Shown: one piece after another, positions 33,460-45,572 of the stretch | Layout: each line of letters opens with the position of its first letter | Position numbering within the stretch: position 1 is the stretch's first letter | Assembly (NCBI GenBank): GCA_003615045.1 | Contig: ML014198.1 | Location: 1 to 64,000 of the forward strand | Direction: 5' to 3' | Length of the DNA: 64,000 bases | DNA from: Caulochytrium protostelioides | Lineage: Eukaryota; Chytridiomycota; Caulochytriomycetes; Caulochytriales; Caulochytriaceae | The notes under the pieces: model-generated | What the model saw: only the letters and a program-made list of their open reading frames with translations | Databases searched by the model: none | What the model was told of the DNA's origin: nothing | Translations under genes and position numbers: made by a program

Positions 33460-34839
33460 ATGACCATGATGTCCTTCGCGGTATGACACGTTGTGTGACC
33501 CGCGGCATGACTCACGATACGCATCGTGGCGATGAATGTCGGTATGCGTCTGTCACGTCTCGGGAGCATTGCCCATGTGCGCGAAGGATCGACGGCGGCG
33601 TCCGTCTGCGATGAACGGAGGAGAGCCGGCCACGGTGGGCGCCCACGCCACGGCGCTTGCGCGGGGGGAGGGCGACCGCCGCCGCCGGCTCGGGCGTGCC
33701 CGCCACCATGGCGCTGCCGCCGTCGCCGGCGGCGCATCGCCCGTCGACGACGCGAAGGGCGCGGCGGATGAGCGTCGAACGCAAACCCTGAAGGCCATCA
33801 GTGCCTCACCCGCGCTTGGCGCTCGCCATCGGCTGTGCACGCGGCGAACGGCCGCCCGCCCGGCGTCGTCATGAGACTTCGACCTCCCTGCGGACGTGCT
33901 CGCAGCACGAGGCGGCGTGAGGCCTGCACCGACCCCGTCCCTGCTCCCGCTCGCCCTGGCCCCGGCGCTGACCGCCAACGCCGTCCACGCTGCCGTCCAC
34001 GCTGCCGCGCTGCTGACGCGGCCCTTGCTCGCCACGCTGGCGTTGTCTCAACGAGCCCTTGACGCGCCGTCGTCTCGATACCCCGCGCTGCCGCTGCTGC
34101 TTCCTGCACCCGCTCCTTCCGGCGCACGGCGTAACTCCGACGCGAGCGTCGCCCATCGCCCTCTCGCCCTCTCGCCCTCTCGCCCTCTCGCCCGGCCTCA
34201 TTGAGTCCCGTCCCGTTGATTGGACACGGTCCTGCTCGTCGCTGTGGGCTGCCCCACGCGCCGTGGCCGCTCGCCGGCTGCCCGCCGGCAGACTCGGCGC
34301 GCGCCGCCATCGCTGGCGCTCCCGTCGCTCCCGTCGCTCACCGCGATTCGCCCTCGCGACGCGCGCGCGCCGTGGGACTCTCCCCCTCCCTCCGCGGCCA
34401 CGGCCGACACGCGGCCGCGGGCCGGCGTCCGCGAGCGCCGCGGCGTGCCCGTCGCGGCGGCCGCGGCCGCCTGGTTGTCGCGCGTCGGCCGTGGTCGGCG
34501 GCGGCCGACGTGATCCCGCCGCTGTCGGCGCGGCCCGGCGGGTCGGCCCGACGGGGCGCGTGCGTGTGCGCAGTGCCGCCGTCGCCGTCGCCGTCGCCCG
34601 CCCGATCGCCGCCGTCGCCGTGACGTGACGACGCGATGCGCCACGGCCACGGCGGCGGCGGCGGCCACGGCGCGCGCTCAGCCCGGGGGCAGCGCGCCGC
34701 GGGACCGGCATCGCCGCCGCCATGGCCCTCGTGGTCGCCCGGGCGGTCACCGCGGCCCGTGCCGCCCTCGCCCTCGCCCTCGCTGTGGCCCCCGCGGCCG
34801 TCCCCGCGACAGGCCGCGCTCTGGACCCTGCTCTCGGTC
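33460..34839. other. spacer upstream of the helical-repeat gene
   Basis: About 1.4 kb with overlapping Arg/Pro-rich frames on both strands and no recognisable protein. It contains an 8-bp GCCCTCTC repeat. The downstream frame is open from 34636, so part of this interval could be coding if translation starts there. Confidence 0.45.
34156..34191. repeat. 8-bp repeat GCCCTCTC
   Basis: About four tandem GCCCTCTC octamers in pyrimidine-rich spacer. Confidence 0.75.
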
Positions 34840-37800
34840 ATGTCGCGCGCCGTCATGGCCGCCGCCGTCGTGGCGGCGCCGCCCGCCTCGATAGCAACAC
34901 CGTTCCGGCAACCCGCCGCCGCGTCGTCAGCGTCGTCAGCGTCGTCAGCGTCGTCAACGACGATCTTGTCCCCGTCCGCAGCACGGCGGCCGCACCGGCC
35001 GCACCCAGGCGCGTCCCCGTGGACATCACCGCGCCGTTGGCCGCCGTCGCCCGCGCGAGACCCGTCCTCGCCGTGGTGCCGGTCGCTCGCGTCGCCGTGT
35101 CGCGCATTCAGTAGCGCCGCGCCGGCCTGCCAGAGTTATGCGCTGCACGTGACGTGCGAGGAGCCGTGTCCGGCGACGCTCGAGTCGACGCCGCCGCGGC
35201 CACCGTCGTCGGTAGCGCCGCCGCCGTCGGCAGCACCATGGTCTCCACCCTCACCAGCCGCCGCGCGGCCGCCGCAGCCGACACCCCGGCCACCCCGCGC
35301 CCCGTCCCTCCCCTTCCCGCAGTCGCGGTCGTCGCGCCCTCCTCATCCCACGAGGCAAGCGGATCTCGACCGCGGCCCCGGCATCCCGCCCGCCGACGGC
35401 GCCGCCTCCCGGCTTTCCCCGGCGTCGCCGTCGTCGTCGCCCCGACCTCCGCAGCAGCCGTCACCGTCGATCGAGTGGTCGGCCGCGCGAGCCCGCTTGG
35501 TCGACCGCGATCCGCACGACGCCGCGGCCGCCGCGTGCCTGCCCTCGGCCGACGCCATGGCCGCCGCCGCGGACGCTGCGCGCCAGCGCCGCCGCGCCGT
35601 CCAGGTCCGCGGCGCCCTGACGGCGAGCGACCTCTACCACTTCCGCCTGCCGGACTACCTGTGGCCGGACCCCGCCCCGCTTCCGTGGAACCCGCTCCAC
35701 AACCCGTGGCTCGCGGCGTCCGAGACGCCGTCCGCCGCCCAACGCGCCGCCGCCGTCCGGCAGCTCACGCGCGACCGCGACGACCGCGCCCGGTATGCGC
35801 GCGTCGCGCGCGCGGCCGATCCGGCGACGCCCACGGCCATGCCCCACGAGGCCGTCATGCCTGCCTTCTGGCACCTCGTCGACGTCCACGGCGTCCATGC
35901 CGTGCTCGGCGCGCTGCCGGACGACCACGTCGCCGCGCTCCTCACGGCGGGGGGGTTCACGTGGCCCGCGTACGGCCACGCGCTGCGCCTGCTGGCCGCC
36001 GTCGTGGCTGCCGCCGAGGACGCCGCTGCGGCGCCGGCGCCCTTGCTCGTGACGGCGCCCTGGCTCGGGTGGTCCTTGGGCCATGATACCCCGGCGCCGG
36101 CGGCTCGGCGGCTGTCGATGCCGCCGGTGGGCCCGCGGACGCTGGCCACGCTGCTGCAGTTCGTGGCCCTCTTTGCCCCGGCGGCCGAGGCCCCCGCGGA
36201 CCAGGTGGCGCAGCTGCTGGCGGCGCTGGCGCCCCACGTCGCCGAGGCGGGGCCGTCGGCCACGGCGCTCCAGCGGCCAGTGCTGGCGTACCTGGCGCTC
36301 GACATCTTGTCCAAGTACCGCGCGACCCAGCGCCACTGGCCGATGCTGCTCGCGCTGTGCCGTCTCAGCGGGTCCGACCACGACGCCGCCTCCGCGACTG
36401 TTGCAGACGCGACGGCCGCTGACGCGACGGCCGCGGCCACCGAGGCGGCCACCGCGACGACGGCTTACGTGTCGGTCCGCCGGCGCACGCACATCATCGT
36501 GTCGGCGCTGCTGCACATTCTCGCCGAGAATCGGGACGCCGTCGCCGCCTCGCAGCTGCTGGACGCGCTCGTCGCCGCGCAGATCCCGCTCCGCGCGCAG
36601 TGGGAGCGCAAAGTGGCGGTGCTCGTGCTGCGCGAGCGCCAGTGCGGCCATATCACGCCGCAGCGTCCCGTCGCCCTGCCGCATCGCTCCGACACCCACG
36701 GCATGACGGGCAGCGGCGACGGCGACGGCGAGACGGCGCCGGATCCGGCGGGCGAGCGTATGCCGCGCGGACAGTTCTGCGCGCAGCTGCGCTATCACGT
36801 CGAGCAGGAGGACGACGCGCTCGCTGAGCGGCTGCTGGCGGCGCTCATGACGCCGCTGCGCGCGCTGGTCCAGCGCCGCGTCGCGCAGCGCCTCCCGCCG
36901 CCATCCCACGTCGTCGTGACCTTTCCCGCCCTCGACATCTACGCGCCGGCCGCGCCGCCGTCAGCCCGCGCGCCGTCGCCCAGGACGGTGACCGCCTGCG
37001 AGGCCGTGCCGCTGCTCGCCGTCCAGGACTTGCTGACGTTCGCGCTGGCGGACCAAGCGTCTACGATGACGGAGCCGCGGCGGCGCTGGCTGCATGCCCA
37101 CGCGGCCTGTCTGCGCGACCTCGTGCTGCCGTCGGCCGACGCCTCGCCGACGGCGCCGGCGTGGGACGGCCCGCTGGCCCGGTCGGCCGCGAAGCTCCTT
37201 ATGGTGTCCCGCCGGTTTGATGACCTGGCCCGCCTTGTGGCGCAACAGCTCGCCCTCCATGCCGCTGCCGCTGCCGCCGTCCCGACGGCGTCGGCCGCCC
37301 CGGACCACCCGTCGACCCGGGCGCCGTCCCCGCCGCCGCTGAGCGGCTGCGCGTGGGAAGTGATGGGCACGATGGCGGAGCTGCTGCCAGACGTCTCGCC
37401 GGCGGCGCTGGCCGACACGCGCATCGCGCAGCACCTGCTGCGGTACCCGCTAGCGTCCGCGCCGCGCCGCGCGCAGCTGGCGTACACGACGGGCGCGATG
37501 CGCGCCGCGCTGCACGGGCTGCGCCGCCCCGACCGCGTCGCGCAGCTGTATGCGCCGTGGCGCGACGTCCCGACGCCCGCCGCGATGCTGACGCTGTACG
37601 TGACGGCGTGCACGTCGGCCGCGGGCGCCGCCGACGCCGCCGCCGCGCGCGAGCAGGCCTGGGACGCGTGGCAGACGTGGCGCAGCCACGGCGGCGTCCC
37701 CAGCGAGGCCCTCTGTCTCGCCGTGCTCCATGCGGCGCAGACGTCCGAGCCGAGGGCAGCGCCGCGCGTCGCGGCCCTCGTCGACACGCTGATGGCGCTG

Positions 37801-37920
37801 CAGCTGCGGCTCTCGCCCCGCGGGATGCACCGCCTCACGGCCGCCCTGCAGCAAGTCCGCCACCCGGCGCTGCTCGCGCAATGGCTCGCGTATACGTCGC
37901 TCGACGGACACGCCGCCTGA
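34840..37920 (+). CDS. helical-repeat protein, possibly mitochondrial and PPR-like
   Basis: I do not recognise a named family. From the ATG at 34840 it is 1026 residues; the ATG at 34636 in the same frame would add 68 residues of low complexity. The N-terminus (MSRAVMAAAVVAAPP) is rich in Ser/Ala/Arg with few acids, as in mitochondrial presequences. The stretch to about 240 is Pro/Ser-rich. From about 260 the protein is almost entirely amphipathic helices; TASDLYHFRLPDYLWP looks like a conserved entry motif. The C-terminal part (YAPWRDVPTPAAMLTLYVTACTSA; CLAVLHAAQ; LSPRGMHRLTAALQQV) has the spacing and GVPSEALCLAVLHA-like style of pentatricopeptide helices. A role in organellar RNA metabolism or translation is an inference. 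It converges on the zinc protein with 125 bp between. Confidence 0.55.
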   Translation: MSRAVMAAAVVAAPPASIATPFRQPAAASSASSASSASSTTILSPSAARRPHRPHPGASPWTSPRRWPPSPARDPSSPWCRSLASPCRAFSSAAPACQSYALHVTCEEPCPATLESTPPRPPSSVAPPPSAAPWSPPSPAAARPPQPTPRPPRAPSLPFPQSRSSRPPHPTRQADLDRGPGIPPADGAASRLSPASPSSSPRPPQQPSPSIEWSAARARLVDRDPHDAAAAACLPSADAMAAAADAARQRRRAVQVRGALTASDLYHFRLPDYLWPDPAPLPWNPLHNPWLAASETPSAAQRAAAVRQLTRDRDDRARYARVARAADPATPTAMPHEAVMPAFWHLVDVHGVHAVLGALPDDHVAALLTAGGFTWPAYGHALRLLAAVVAAAEDAAAAPAPLLVTAPWLGWSLGHDTPAPAARRLSMPPVGPRTLATLLQFVALFAPAAEAPADQVAQLLAALAPHVAEAGPSATALQRPVLAYLALDILSKYRATQRHWPMLLALCRLSGSDHDAASATVADATAADATAAATEAATATTAYVSVRRRTHIIVSALLHILAENRDAVAASQLLDALVAAQIPLRAQWERKVAVLVLRERQCGHITPQRPVALPHRSDTHGMTGSGDGDGETAPDPAGERMPRGQFCAQLRYHVEQEDDALAERLLAALMTPLRALVQRRVAQRLPPPSHVVVTFPALDIYAPAAPPSARAPSPRTVTACEAVPLLAVQDLLTFALADQASTMTEPRRRWLHAHAACLRDLVLPSADASPTAPAWDGPLARSAAKLLMVSRRFDDLARLVAQQLALHAAAAAAVPTASAAPDHPSTRAPSPPPLSGCAWEVMGTMAELLPDVSPAALADTRIAQHLLRYPLASAPRRAQLAYTTGAMRAALHGLRRPDRVAQLYAPWRDVPTPAAMLTLYVTACTSAAGAADAAAAREQAWDAWQTWRSHGGVPSEALCLAVLHAAQTSEPRAAPRVAALVDTLMALQLRLSPRGMHRLTAALQQVRHPALLAQWLAYTSLDGHAA

Positions 37921-38045
37921 CGGACGGACGATCGTCGTCCGATGCATTTGTCTGAGTTTTTTTTATACTGTATTTACAACATGTCTGCCCTGGATTCGGG
38001 CGCTTGTTTCTGCGGGCCCGGGAGGCGGCGGCGACGGCGCGGCGG

Positions 38046-38685
38046 CTACGCCGCGACCATGGGTTCGAGCCCCGAGCCGGCGCACTTGGGGCAGTTCTTA
38101 CAAAAGAAGCAGCGCAGGTGGTCGGGCACATCGTGGGGTCGCTCGGTGCTCTGATGGGTGAAGCCGTGGGTATGGCACTCGGTGCAGAGCTGCCGGCCGA
38201 TGACGATGCCCGTCTTGGCACACCCGCGGCAGTCGACGCACTGCTTGCAGCGCGACCCGACGCTCTTCTCGTGCTTGGCGGGCCGGTCGTGGCGGAACCC
38301 GCGGCCGTCGCACATCGGGCACGCGACCTTCTGCAGCTCCGGCCGCGGCGGCGGCGGCGCGAGCGACGCGGTCCCGGGCTGGGGCGACGGCTGGCTCGAC
38401 GACGCCGGCCCGACCGCGGCCTCGCTCATGGCGCCGCCGCCGCCGAACCCGGCGAACGAGGGCTGCGTGAAGCGCCGCGGGTCGAACGCATCCGGCGGCG
38501 CGGCATGCTGGCCGGGGATCTCCTGGAGCTGCTTCTGGAAGTGGGCGAGGCTCGAGACGGTCGCCGCGGTGGGCACGGGGCCGAGGAACACGGGCAGCGG
38601 CACGCCCGTCGGGCCGAGCTGGATGAGGTGCGGCGGGATCTGGGCGATCATGCCGGGCAGCGGGAACGCCAGCATGGCGGGTGGC

Positions 38686-38716
<31 letters not shown>

Positions 38717-39194
38717 TGCCGCCGCCCAGGCTCGGCGTGTCGGGGGCCGTGCCCGACACGAGCGGCGCGCTGTCGGCGAGGCCGTCGTGCGAGGAGGACG
38801 GCGGCCGCATCGCGACGGCGCCGTAGCCCTGGCAGTCGGAGCAGCCGGTGCAGCGGTCACAGCGGTGCCACGCGGGCGCCGCGTGCTTGCCTTTGTTGGG
38901 CGGGTGGACGAAGCCGCGCGCGGCGCACGCGTCGCACGCGGCCATGCCGACCGTGATGCCGGGGCCCTCGCACGTCGGGCAGTCGCGGCACTTCTTGCAG
39001 CGCGTGCGCGCGTCCGGCTTGTCGTGCGCCGCGGACGTGTCGTGCACAAAGCCGTACCCGGAGCAGCGCGGGCACGTCGAGCGCTCGCTGATCGCCGCGA
39101 GCTGGCGGTAGTCGGGCTCGTCGCCACGGAGGCCCGCGGCCATCAGGGCGGCCTCGGACGCCGCCGGCTGCGTCGACAGCCGCGCGGCGGCCAT
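38046..39194 (-). CDS. duplicated CxxCxGxG zinc-binding protein
   Basis: A 382-residue protein from the ATG at 39194. It has two Cys-rich blocks, about residues 38-122 and 292-375, that are clearly copies of each other. Each runs CPxCxGxGF, then KH or AH, RCKxCxxCxxC, CxxCxxxGF, and finally RCxxCxxCxxCxGxG. Motifs seen include CPRCSGYGF, CDRCTGCSDCQGYG, CPMCDGRGF and CFFCKNCPKCAGSG. Repeats of this kind bind zinc in DnaJ and DnaJ-like proteins, but no J domain is present. The linker is Gly- and Pro-rich and contains a well-ordered-looking segment (LAFPLPGMIAQIPPHLIQLG). Function unknown; protein-disulfide or chaperone-linked zinc binding is the nearest analogy. The promoter region is shared with the divergent ankyrin gene. 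Confidence 0.75.
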
Positions 39195-41287
39195 GGTGGG
39201 CGACCGGACGCGGTTGGAAGGGGACGGGGTCGCGACGGTGGCGAGGGGCGGCGGTCCTGGCGGGGGATTGAAGCACGTGCGAGGGAAGGACACCGTGCGC
39301 ACTCAGGAAGGCGGTGCGTGCCGTGGTATCCGGATCAGCCCGTACTGGTCGGACCTGCTCGTGCAGGTCGTAGCTGCCCGTGCCGCGGAGGCCGTGGCCG
39401 AGTGATGGCGCGAGATCCGCAGAGGTGCCGGTGGCCTGACATAGGCATCGCGCGCGTCGGAAAATGCCGAGATGCTCGATCGAACGATCCGGCCTGGTCG
39501 TTCGAAGCCCGGGCCGCGTGGGAAATGCCCGCCGCTGCTCCCGCCGCCGTCACCCATGCCGCCGCCGCCACGATGCCGACCACCCGCTCGATGCTTGTCG
39601 GCGCCGCCGCTGCGGCGCAGGGCCTTTCCACGCGGTCGAAAGCACGCCGCTTCAAGCCTCATGGCATGGTATGGCAGGACATGGCATGACAGGACAGGAC
39701 AGGACAGGACAGGACAGGACAGGACAGGACAGGACAGGACAGGACAGGACATCACCGATGGCATGGCATCCACCGCACCGTCTCGGTTGGTCCTACCCCC
39801 CGGCGACCTCTCACGCATGACCCATGTGCGGCAGATGCGACGCGGACATGAACCATGGAGACAACGTCTCCAGCCTCGCCTCGCAGGACCGACGGTATCA
39901 CCGGGTATCAGGACGCCGTGCAAGACATGCGGGGCGAATGCCGTCATCGCCTTTTGCGGCTGTGGCATCCTACATCCCACGGCCGTCTCAGGCCGTGCCC
40001 GGAATTTTGCCGGGACTGGGACCGGATAAGATCGGAACTTGTCGATCCCTGCGATGGTGGCCCGCTGTTGGTGGCCCTCGCCACCGCACCACTTCACCTG
40101 CGGTCTTTTCCTATGATCTGCGCCGCCTCCTGCGCTGAGGGCACGTCTCGTATGATGGTTGTATGCTCGGCAGGGAGGATGCCGCGGTACCGACGAGGAG
40201 GCGGATCATGTCGCGCCAAGGCGACCGACAATGACGAGTCACCCCCTGCGCATCGGTCTCTTCTGCGGGGTTGGGTGCATGAGCGATCCCTCGTTGGGCG
40301 GATGCCGACCCCCCGTGATGACGATGGCGATGGCCACCACGACGCCTTTTTCCGCCGTGAGTATGGATTGTTCACCTCGCTCTCGATAACGGGAAGGGCA
40401 TGGGCAAACACGCTGCGACATCGACAAGCACTCTGCGGCATCGACCCACGCCAGACGGGTCTCGCCATGGACATCGCACAGCACACCCACCATCCAGGCC
40501 GCCATACACATCTACATCTCTCCGCTAGGCCGCCTGCGCGACGACGCTGACGGTCGTGCGACCGAGTGCCCGTCCGGAAAGGCGGCGAAAGGGTGAATCC
40601 AGGGTGATGCGTCGGGCGCTGCGGCACCCGCCCCGCGTGGTGATCGCCCGCGCTGGGGCGCCGCGCGTGGCCGCCGCGCGTGGCCGCGTCGATCCGAATC
40701 TCCGCCGCAGCGTTCGCTATGACGCGTCCGGCCGCCGCGGGTCCCGCCGCCGCCGCCGCCGCCCGCCTCTCGCACTTCACGGCGCGCCGGCCACCCGCCA
40801 CGGCCGCGGCGCCGATCACTCCGCAGCTGCGGCTGGTCCGACGACGACGGCGGCGGCGGCGGCGGCGGGGTCGACCGTGCGCCGCGGCCGTGCTCCACAT
40901 CTGCGAGGCCGAGCGCCCGTCTCACGATCGTGTATAACGATCGAGCCGGGTATGACGCGTCAGCGAGAACCAGCGTGGCACTTGGTGGGAGCATGAAACG
41001 CTGCCGATGCGGCTTGACTCGAGGCGTGCAGACGCCGGTGATCGCGGCTGCCTCTGACGCCGCGCCACGCTTCCTCCGAACGGTTGCATGACTGGGCTCC
41101 TCGGACCGGCCCTCGTCGCCACTGCTGATGCCCCCTCCGCGGCCGCCGTCGATCCCTGCGCTTGCCGTCGCCGTCCATTGCTGCCGCGGCGATCGCTGAT
41201 CCGCCGACGCGCGACGTCTGTGCCGCGACCGCTGTCGCCGCCGCCGCTCCCCACGCCGTGACCGCACGACCGTACGACCGCACGACC
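39195..41287. other. 2.1-kb spacer between divergent genes
   Basis: Contains a perfect AGGAC minisatellite and several short, overlapping frames. The longest (39855-40550, plus) has balanced composition but no recognisable motif and starts in repeat-adjacent sequence. The interval presumably carries both promoters. Confidence 0.5.
39691..39750. repeat. 5-bp minisatellite (AGGAC)12
   Basis: Twelve perfect AGGAC units, flanked by GGCATGGTAT-like degenerate copies (39661-39690). Confidence 0.9.
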
Positions 41288-42853
41288 ATGCGTGCGCCCG
41301 ATTGCGCCGCCGTGCCGGGGATGGGCGCGGCGCCATGGGCCGACCCGCTCGCTTCCCCCCGCGAGGCCTCGCTCGCCGTACCCGACGTCGACGGGCCGGA
41401 CGCGTGCGCGGAGACGCTGTTCCCTGCGCCGATGGGCCTGCCGACGCCCGGAATGGCGCCGCCGACGCCGCGGGATGTGGACGGCGGCTGGACGATCCCC
41501 GCGCCCACGACCGGCGCCGCGTGGGTCGTCGAGACGACCACGGCGGCGGCGGCGGCGGCGGCGTCTGCAGCGGCGGCGGCGGCCATGGCGGCGCCCACGG
41601 CGCGGGCGCTGAGCGGCCGCACGTCGCCGCTGAGTGGCCGCCTGGCGCCCATGCCGGCCGCGACGCAGCCCCTCGGCGGCGGCGGCGCGGACCCGCCGCC
41701 TCCCGCCAGCGCGGAGCACCTGGCCGCGGCTCCCGCGGCGCGCACGGTCGTCACGACGTCGGCGGTCAAACACGCGGCGATGCAGCCGCTGTCGTCCGCG
41801 CCCACCATCACCTCGGCCAACCCCATGTCGCCGTCGCTGTCCGGGCACACGGTGCCGTCGCCGCTCAAGCTGTCCGCGAGTTTGTGCAGTATGGCGGAAG
41901 CCACGCCCCCGGCGGCGCCCGCGACCGCCCATGCCAGTGGCAGCGCCACGGCGCTCATGCTGAGCGGCCTCGTCGCGTTCAAGCGGTACGACGCCTACGC
42001 GCATCAGCAGCGCCAGACGCTTGCGATGCTCACGAACGTCAACCAGCATACCGACATGTTCGAGCTGATGTACTCGCAGGCCGCACCCGACGAGCCGCTG
42101 CGGCCGGCGCCGTTCCGGGGGCCCGGGTCCACGAGCTCCAGCTTGACGTCGTCGTCGTCGCTCTCGCGGCTCTCCAAGGACAAGGCCATGAAGGACAAGA
42201 AGGGCCGCAAAGAGCGCGGCCGCTGGGCCGTCGCCGCCAAGGAGAGGGCGGGCCCGTTCAGCAAGTTCTCGCTGATGCGCCACCGCAAGCGCAAAAAGAC
42301 GCGCCGGACGTCGCTCCCGCGGCTCGCGCTGGCGATGCGCGACCGCGAGCAGTCCATCTGCCAGATGCTCATTGACGACCTCAATATCGCCGCGCTGCTC
42401 ACGCTCAAGAAGCCGCTCTCGGGCGCTAGCGTCGACGTCAACCCCAACAACCTGTTCCTCTGGGCTCTCAGCCGCAACCTGGAGCCCGTCTGCCTCGCGC
42501 TGCTCGAGAAAGGTCTGCCTCTGGACATGGAGGACTCGATCGTGGCGCCCGTCAGCCTGAGCGCCCTGCTGAACGCCAACGGCGCCGGCAGCGGCGTCTC
42601 CAGCACAAACGGCAGCGCCGGCGGCGGCCTCAGCGCCCTTGCCGGCTCGAGCTCGAGCTCGGCCACCGGCTCCTCCCTCAAGCCGGTCTCCCGCCGCAAC
42701 TCGGTCGCCGGCGGCACCGTCGTGCTGCTGTCTGGCCAGATCGGCGGCACCGGCAGCGGCGCAGCAATGCCCACGCCTGCCGTGCCCACGCCCTTGCCGC
42801 TCGCCGGCGCCGGGCCCGCGCCCCATGTCGCCGTCAATGTCCAGGCCGCGACG

Positions 42854-42891
<38 letters not shown>

Positions 42892-44761
42892 TTCGGGCAG
42901 CGGCTCGCTGACGGCACCGCCGCCGCCGCCCCTGCTGCCGAGGACCCCGCCGTCGCCGTCGCAGACGATCGTGCGAGTGCCGCACCACGCGTACCCGTCC
43001 TTCTTTATCGCCGCAGTCGCTATGGGCTTCGAGCAGGTCGTCCGCCAGACCGTGAAGCACGTGGACATCAACCACACGTGGTTCGGCCTCACGGCGCTCC
43101 ACGTGGCCGCGTCCCGCGGCGACACCGCCATCTGCGAGCTGCTCATCGAGAACGGCGCCTCGCAGTCCCTCAAGGTCAATCTTGTCGTCGTCAAGCTACT
43201 GCTCCGCCTCAAGACGCCCTACCGCGAGCCGGAAGCCCTCTTCGGGGCGCTCCGCCGGGACACTCGCTTCGGGTCCGCCCAGGGCCACGAGATGGATCTT
43301 GTGGCGGCGGGAGCGTCGTCATTGGCGGCCGCCGCAGCGGCGGCGGCAGGCGGCGGCGGACGGTGGCCGCGTCCCATGGCGTTGGCGCCTGATGCTTGGC
43401 TGCAAACTCGTGGCGCGCTGCCGCTCGATCTGGCGATCGCCAACAACCACCTCGACACGGTCCAGGCCCTCATCCGCAAGTCGGAAGGCATCGGATATGC
43501 GCTGGACGACTGCTGTCTGCTGCTCAACCCGACGATCGAGCTGATCAGCTGCCTGCTCGCGACGGACGTGCAGCCCGCGCGGCAGCGCAGCGTCGACGGC
43601 TCGACGTGCCTGCACCTCGCGCTGCGCCAGCGCCAGCCCGACGTCGTGTTTGCCATTATCCATCTGCTGAGTCAGCGACGCGCGACGCCGTTCTCCTCGC
43701 CGCTCAGCGCCTTCATCAACCTCAAAGACCACAGCGGCAACACGGCGCTGCATATCGCCATGGCCCAGCGCAACGTGGTGCTCGCCCGCTTGCTGCTGCG
43801 CTACGGCGCCGAGATCCACGCCGTCAACGCCGCGGGCGTCACACCCCACGGCTGGGCCCGCGACCACCTCTCGGAGGCCGAGCTCCTCAGCTACTTCATG
43901 AAAAACGACACGGTCGACGCCGACATCGACGCCGAGATGCACGTCGCCTCGAACACGCTCCACTTCTTTGCGACGTCGTTCGGGCTCCCGCTGCCCTCGG
44001 CGCTCGCCGCGGCCGCGGCCGCGGCCACCGCCGCGCCGTCCGCCAAGCCCGCGCCCGCCGTCGGCACCGTCCGCGGCACGAGCGGCTTCCTCCGCCGCTT
44101 CGAGGGCATCCCGCACCGCTTGTCGGCGCCCTCGTCTCCGGCGCTGCCCGCGGCGCCGGGCCTGGCCGGGACGACGGCCCCGCTGATGGCCATCGGCCGC
44201 TCGCACAGCCTCCACGTCGACCGCCACGCGCCACGGCCGCCGCTAATGGCCGCCGCGGCCGCCGCCCACGCGGGCCACGGCGCCGCCGGCCACAGCGCCC
44301 CCGAGGACGCGCCGCCGCCCCCGGCGCCGCCGCTCAAGGCCAGCCTGTGGAAGTTCCGCCCGGCGTCGTCGTCGCCGATCGCCACCACGCACACCGAGAT
44401 TGACTCGGCCCCGGACTCGGGCAACTCCAGTGCCGACTCGCTGCCGCCCGACGAGACGTCCGCCGCGACGGCGGCTGCGACGCCGGCGGTCGCCGCACCG
44501 CAGCCGACGCCGCAGCCGACGCCGGCGCCCCCGCTCGCGCCGGGCAGCTCGCCGCCGTCGGCCGCCACCTTCTCTGCCGCGGGCGCCGGCCGCGCCAACC
44601 CGAACGACAACAACGGCTACGGCAGCCCCGTGCCGATGGCCAAGACGGCCAGCAGCGGCGCCCGCTTCTTTGCCGCGCTGCTGAAGAGCGGCAGCAAGCC
44701 GCCGCCTCCCAAGCCGGCGCTGGGGCCCCTGATCGGCTCGCTGGCGGCCGTGGCCTCAACA

Positions 44762-44794
<33 letters not shown>

Positions 44795-45397
44795 TCGTCC
44801 GTCGCCGCGACTGCCAGCGGCGCAGAGGCGAGCGCGGCGGCCGCCGTGTCTCGGACGTCGCCGGGCGTGCCATCGCCTGCCGCGGCGCCCCCCGTCGAGG
44901 CCAAGCCGCTCGTCACGGCGGCCCAAGCGCCGTTCGCCCAGCCGACGCCCAAAAAGCCGCCCGCGGACCGGCTGCGCAAGGCGTACGCCTTGCACATGGG
45001 CAGCGCTGGCAGTCTTGCGATGCACCCGGCAATCAGCCCCGCGCTCGCGCTCGGGCTGAGCCACCCGTCCGCGGGGCCCGTCGACGACGGCGCGAGCACC
45101 GTCGGCAACATGTCGGACCCGGCGGCGATGGCCGTCGCGTCCGTGCCGACGAGCGGCATCGTACCGGTCCTGCAGGCGCCGCCCGCCAAGTTCCGCGGCG
45201 TCCGGCCGCCCGCCGCCTCGGCCGCCGTCGCGGTCGCGATGGCCGCGGGCGGCAGTCCGATCGGCAACGCCCGCGCCGGCGACGCCGCCGTGCACGCCAC
45301 CGCCGGCTACCCGCTGACTGCCGCGCTGGAGGGCCCGCCGCCGCCCAAGCCGCCGGTGCCTGAGACGGCGCGGGAAACGAGCCATCCGGTCGCGTGA
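41288..45397 (+). CDS. ankyrin-repeat protein with long disordered flanks
   Basis: From the ATG at 41288 the product is 1369 residues. After a Pro/Ala-rich N-terminus, a conserved-looking helical segment (about 235-265, HQQRQTLAMLTNVNQHTDMF) and a basic Lys/Arg stretch (about 298-345) precede ankyrin-type helices. Clear ankyrin repeats are GLTALHVAASRGDTAICELLIENGA (about 600-627), LPLDLAIANNHLDTVQALI (about 710-730), STCLHLALRQRQPDVVFAII (about 770-790) and GNTALHIAMAQRNVVLARLL (about 816-836). The repeats are not contiguous: poly-Ala or Gly-rich insertions separate them. The C-terminal 500 residues are Ala/Pro/Ser-rich with a Ser tract. Ankyrin repeats bind other proteins; no partner can be inferred. 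It converges on UBE2S with 175 bp between. Confidence 0.7.
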
Positions 45398-45572
45398 TCG
45401 ACCTCCGTCTCTCGACCTCCTTCTTGTGCATTTTTCTTAGGGTTGAGGGGGGTGATGGCGGAGGGCCACGACGTCTCCCTGTCTATAGATCATCTCATCT
45501 CACGCACGGCTATAGAAACGCCGCTAGCCAGCGCGCCGCGCGGCGTCCTTGTCGTCGCGGCGCGTCGAGCGG

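Noticed and set aside
39855-40550. 231-residue plus-strand frame with balanced composition
   Set aside because: It looks less biased than other shadows, but there is no recognisable motif, no splice partner and several rival frames.
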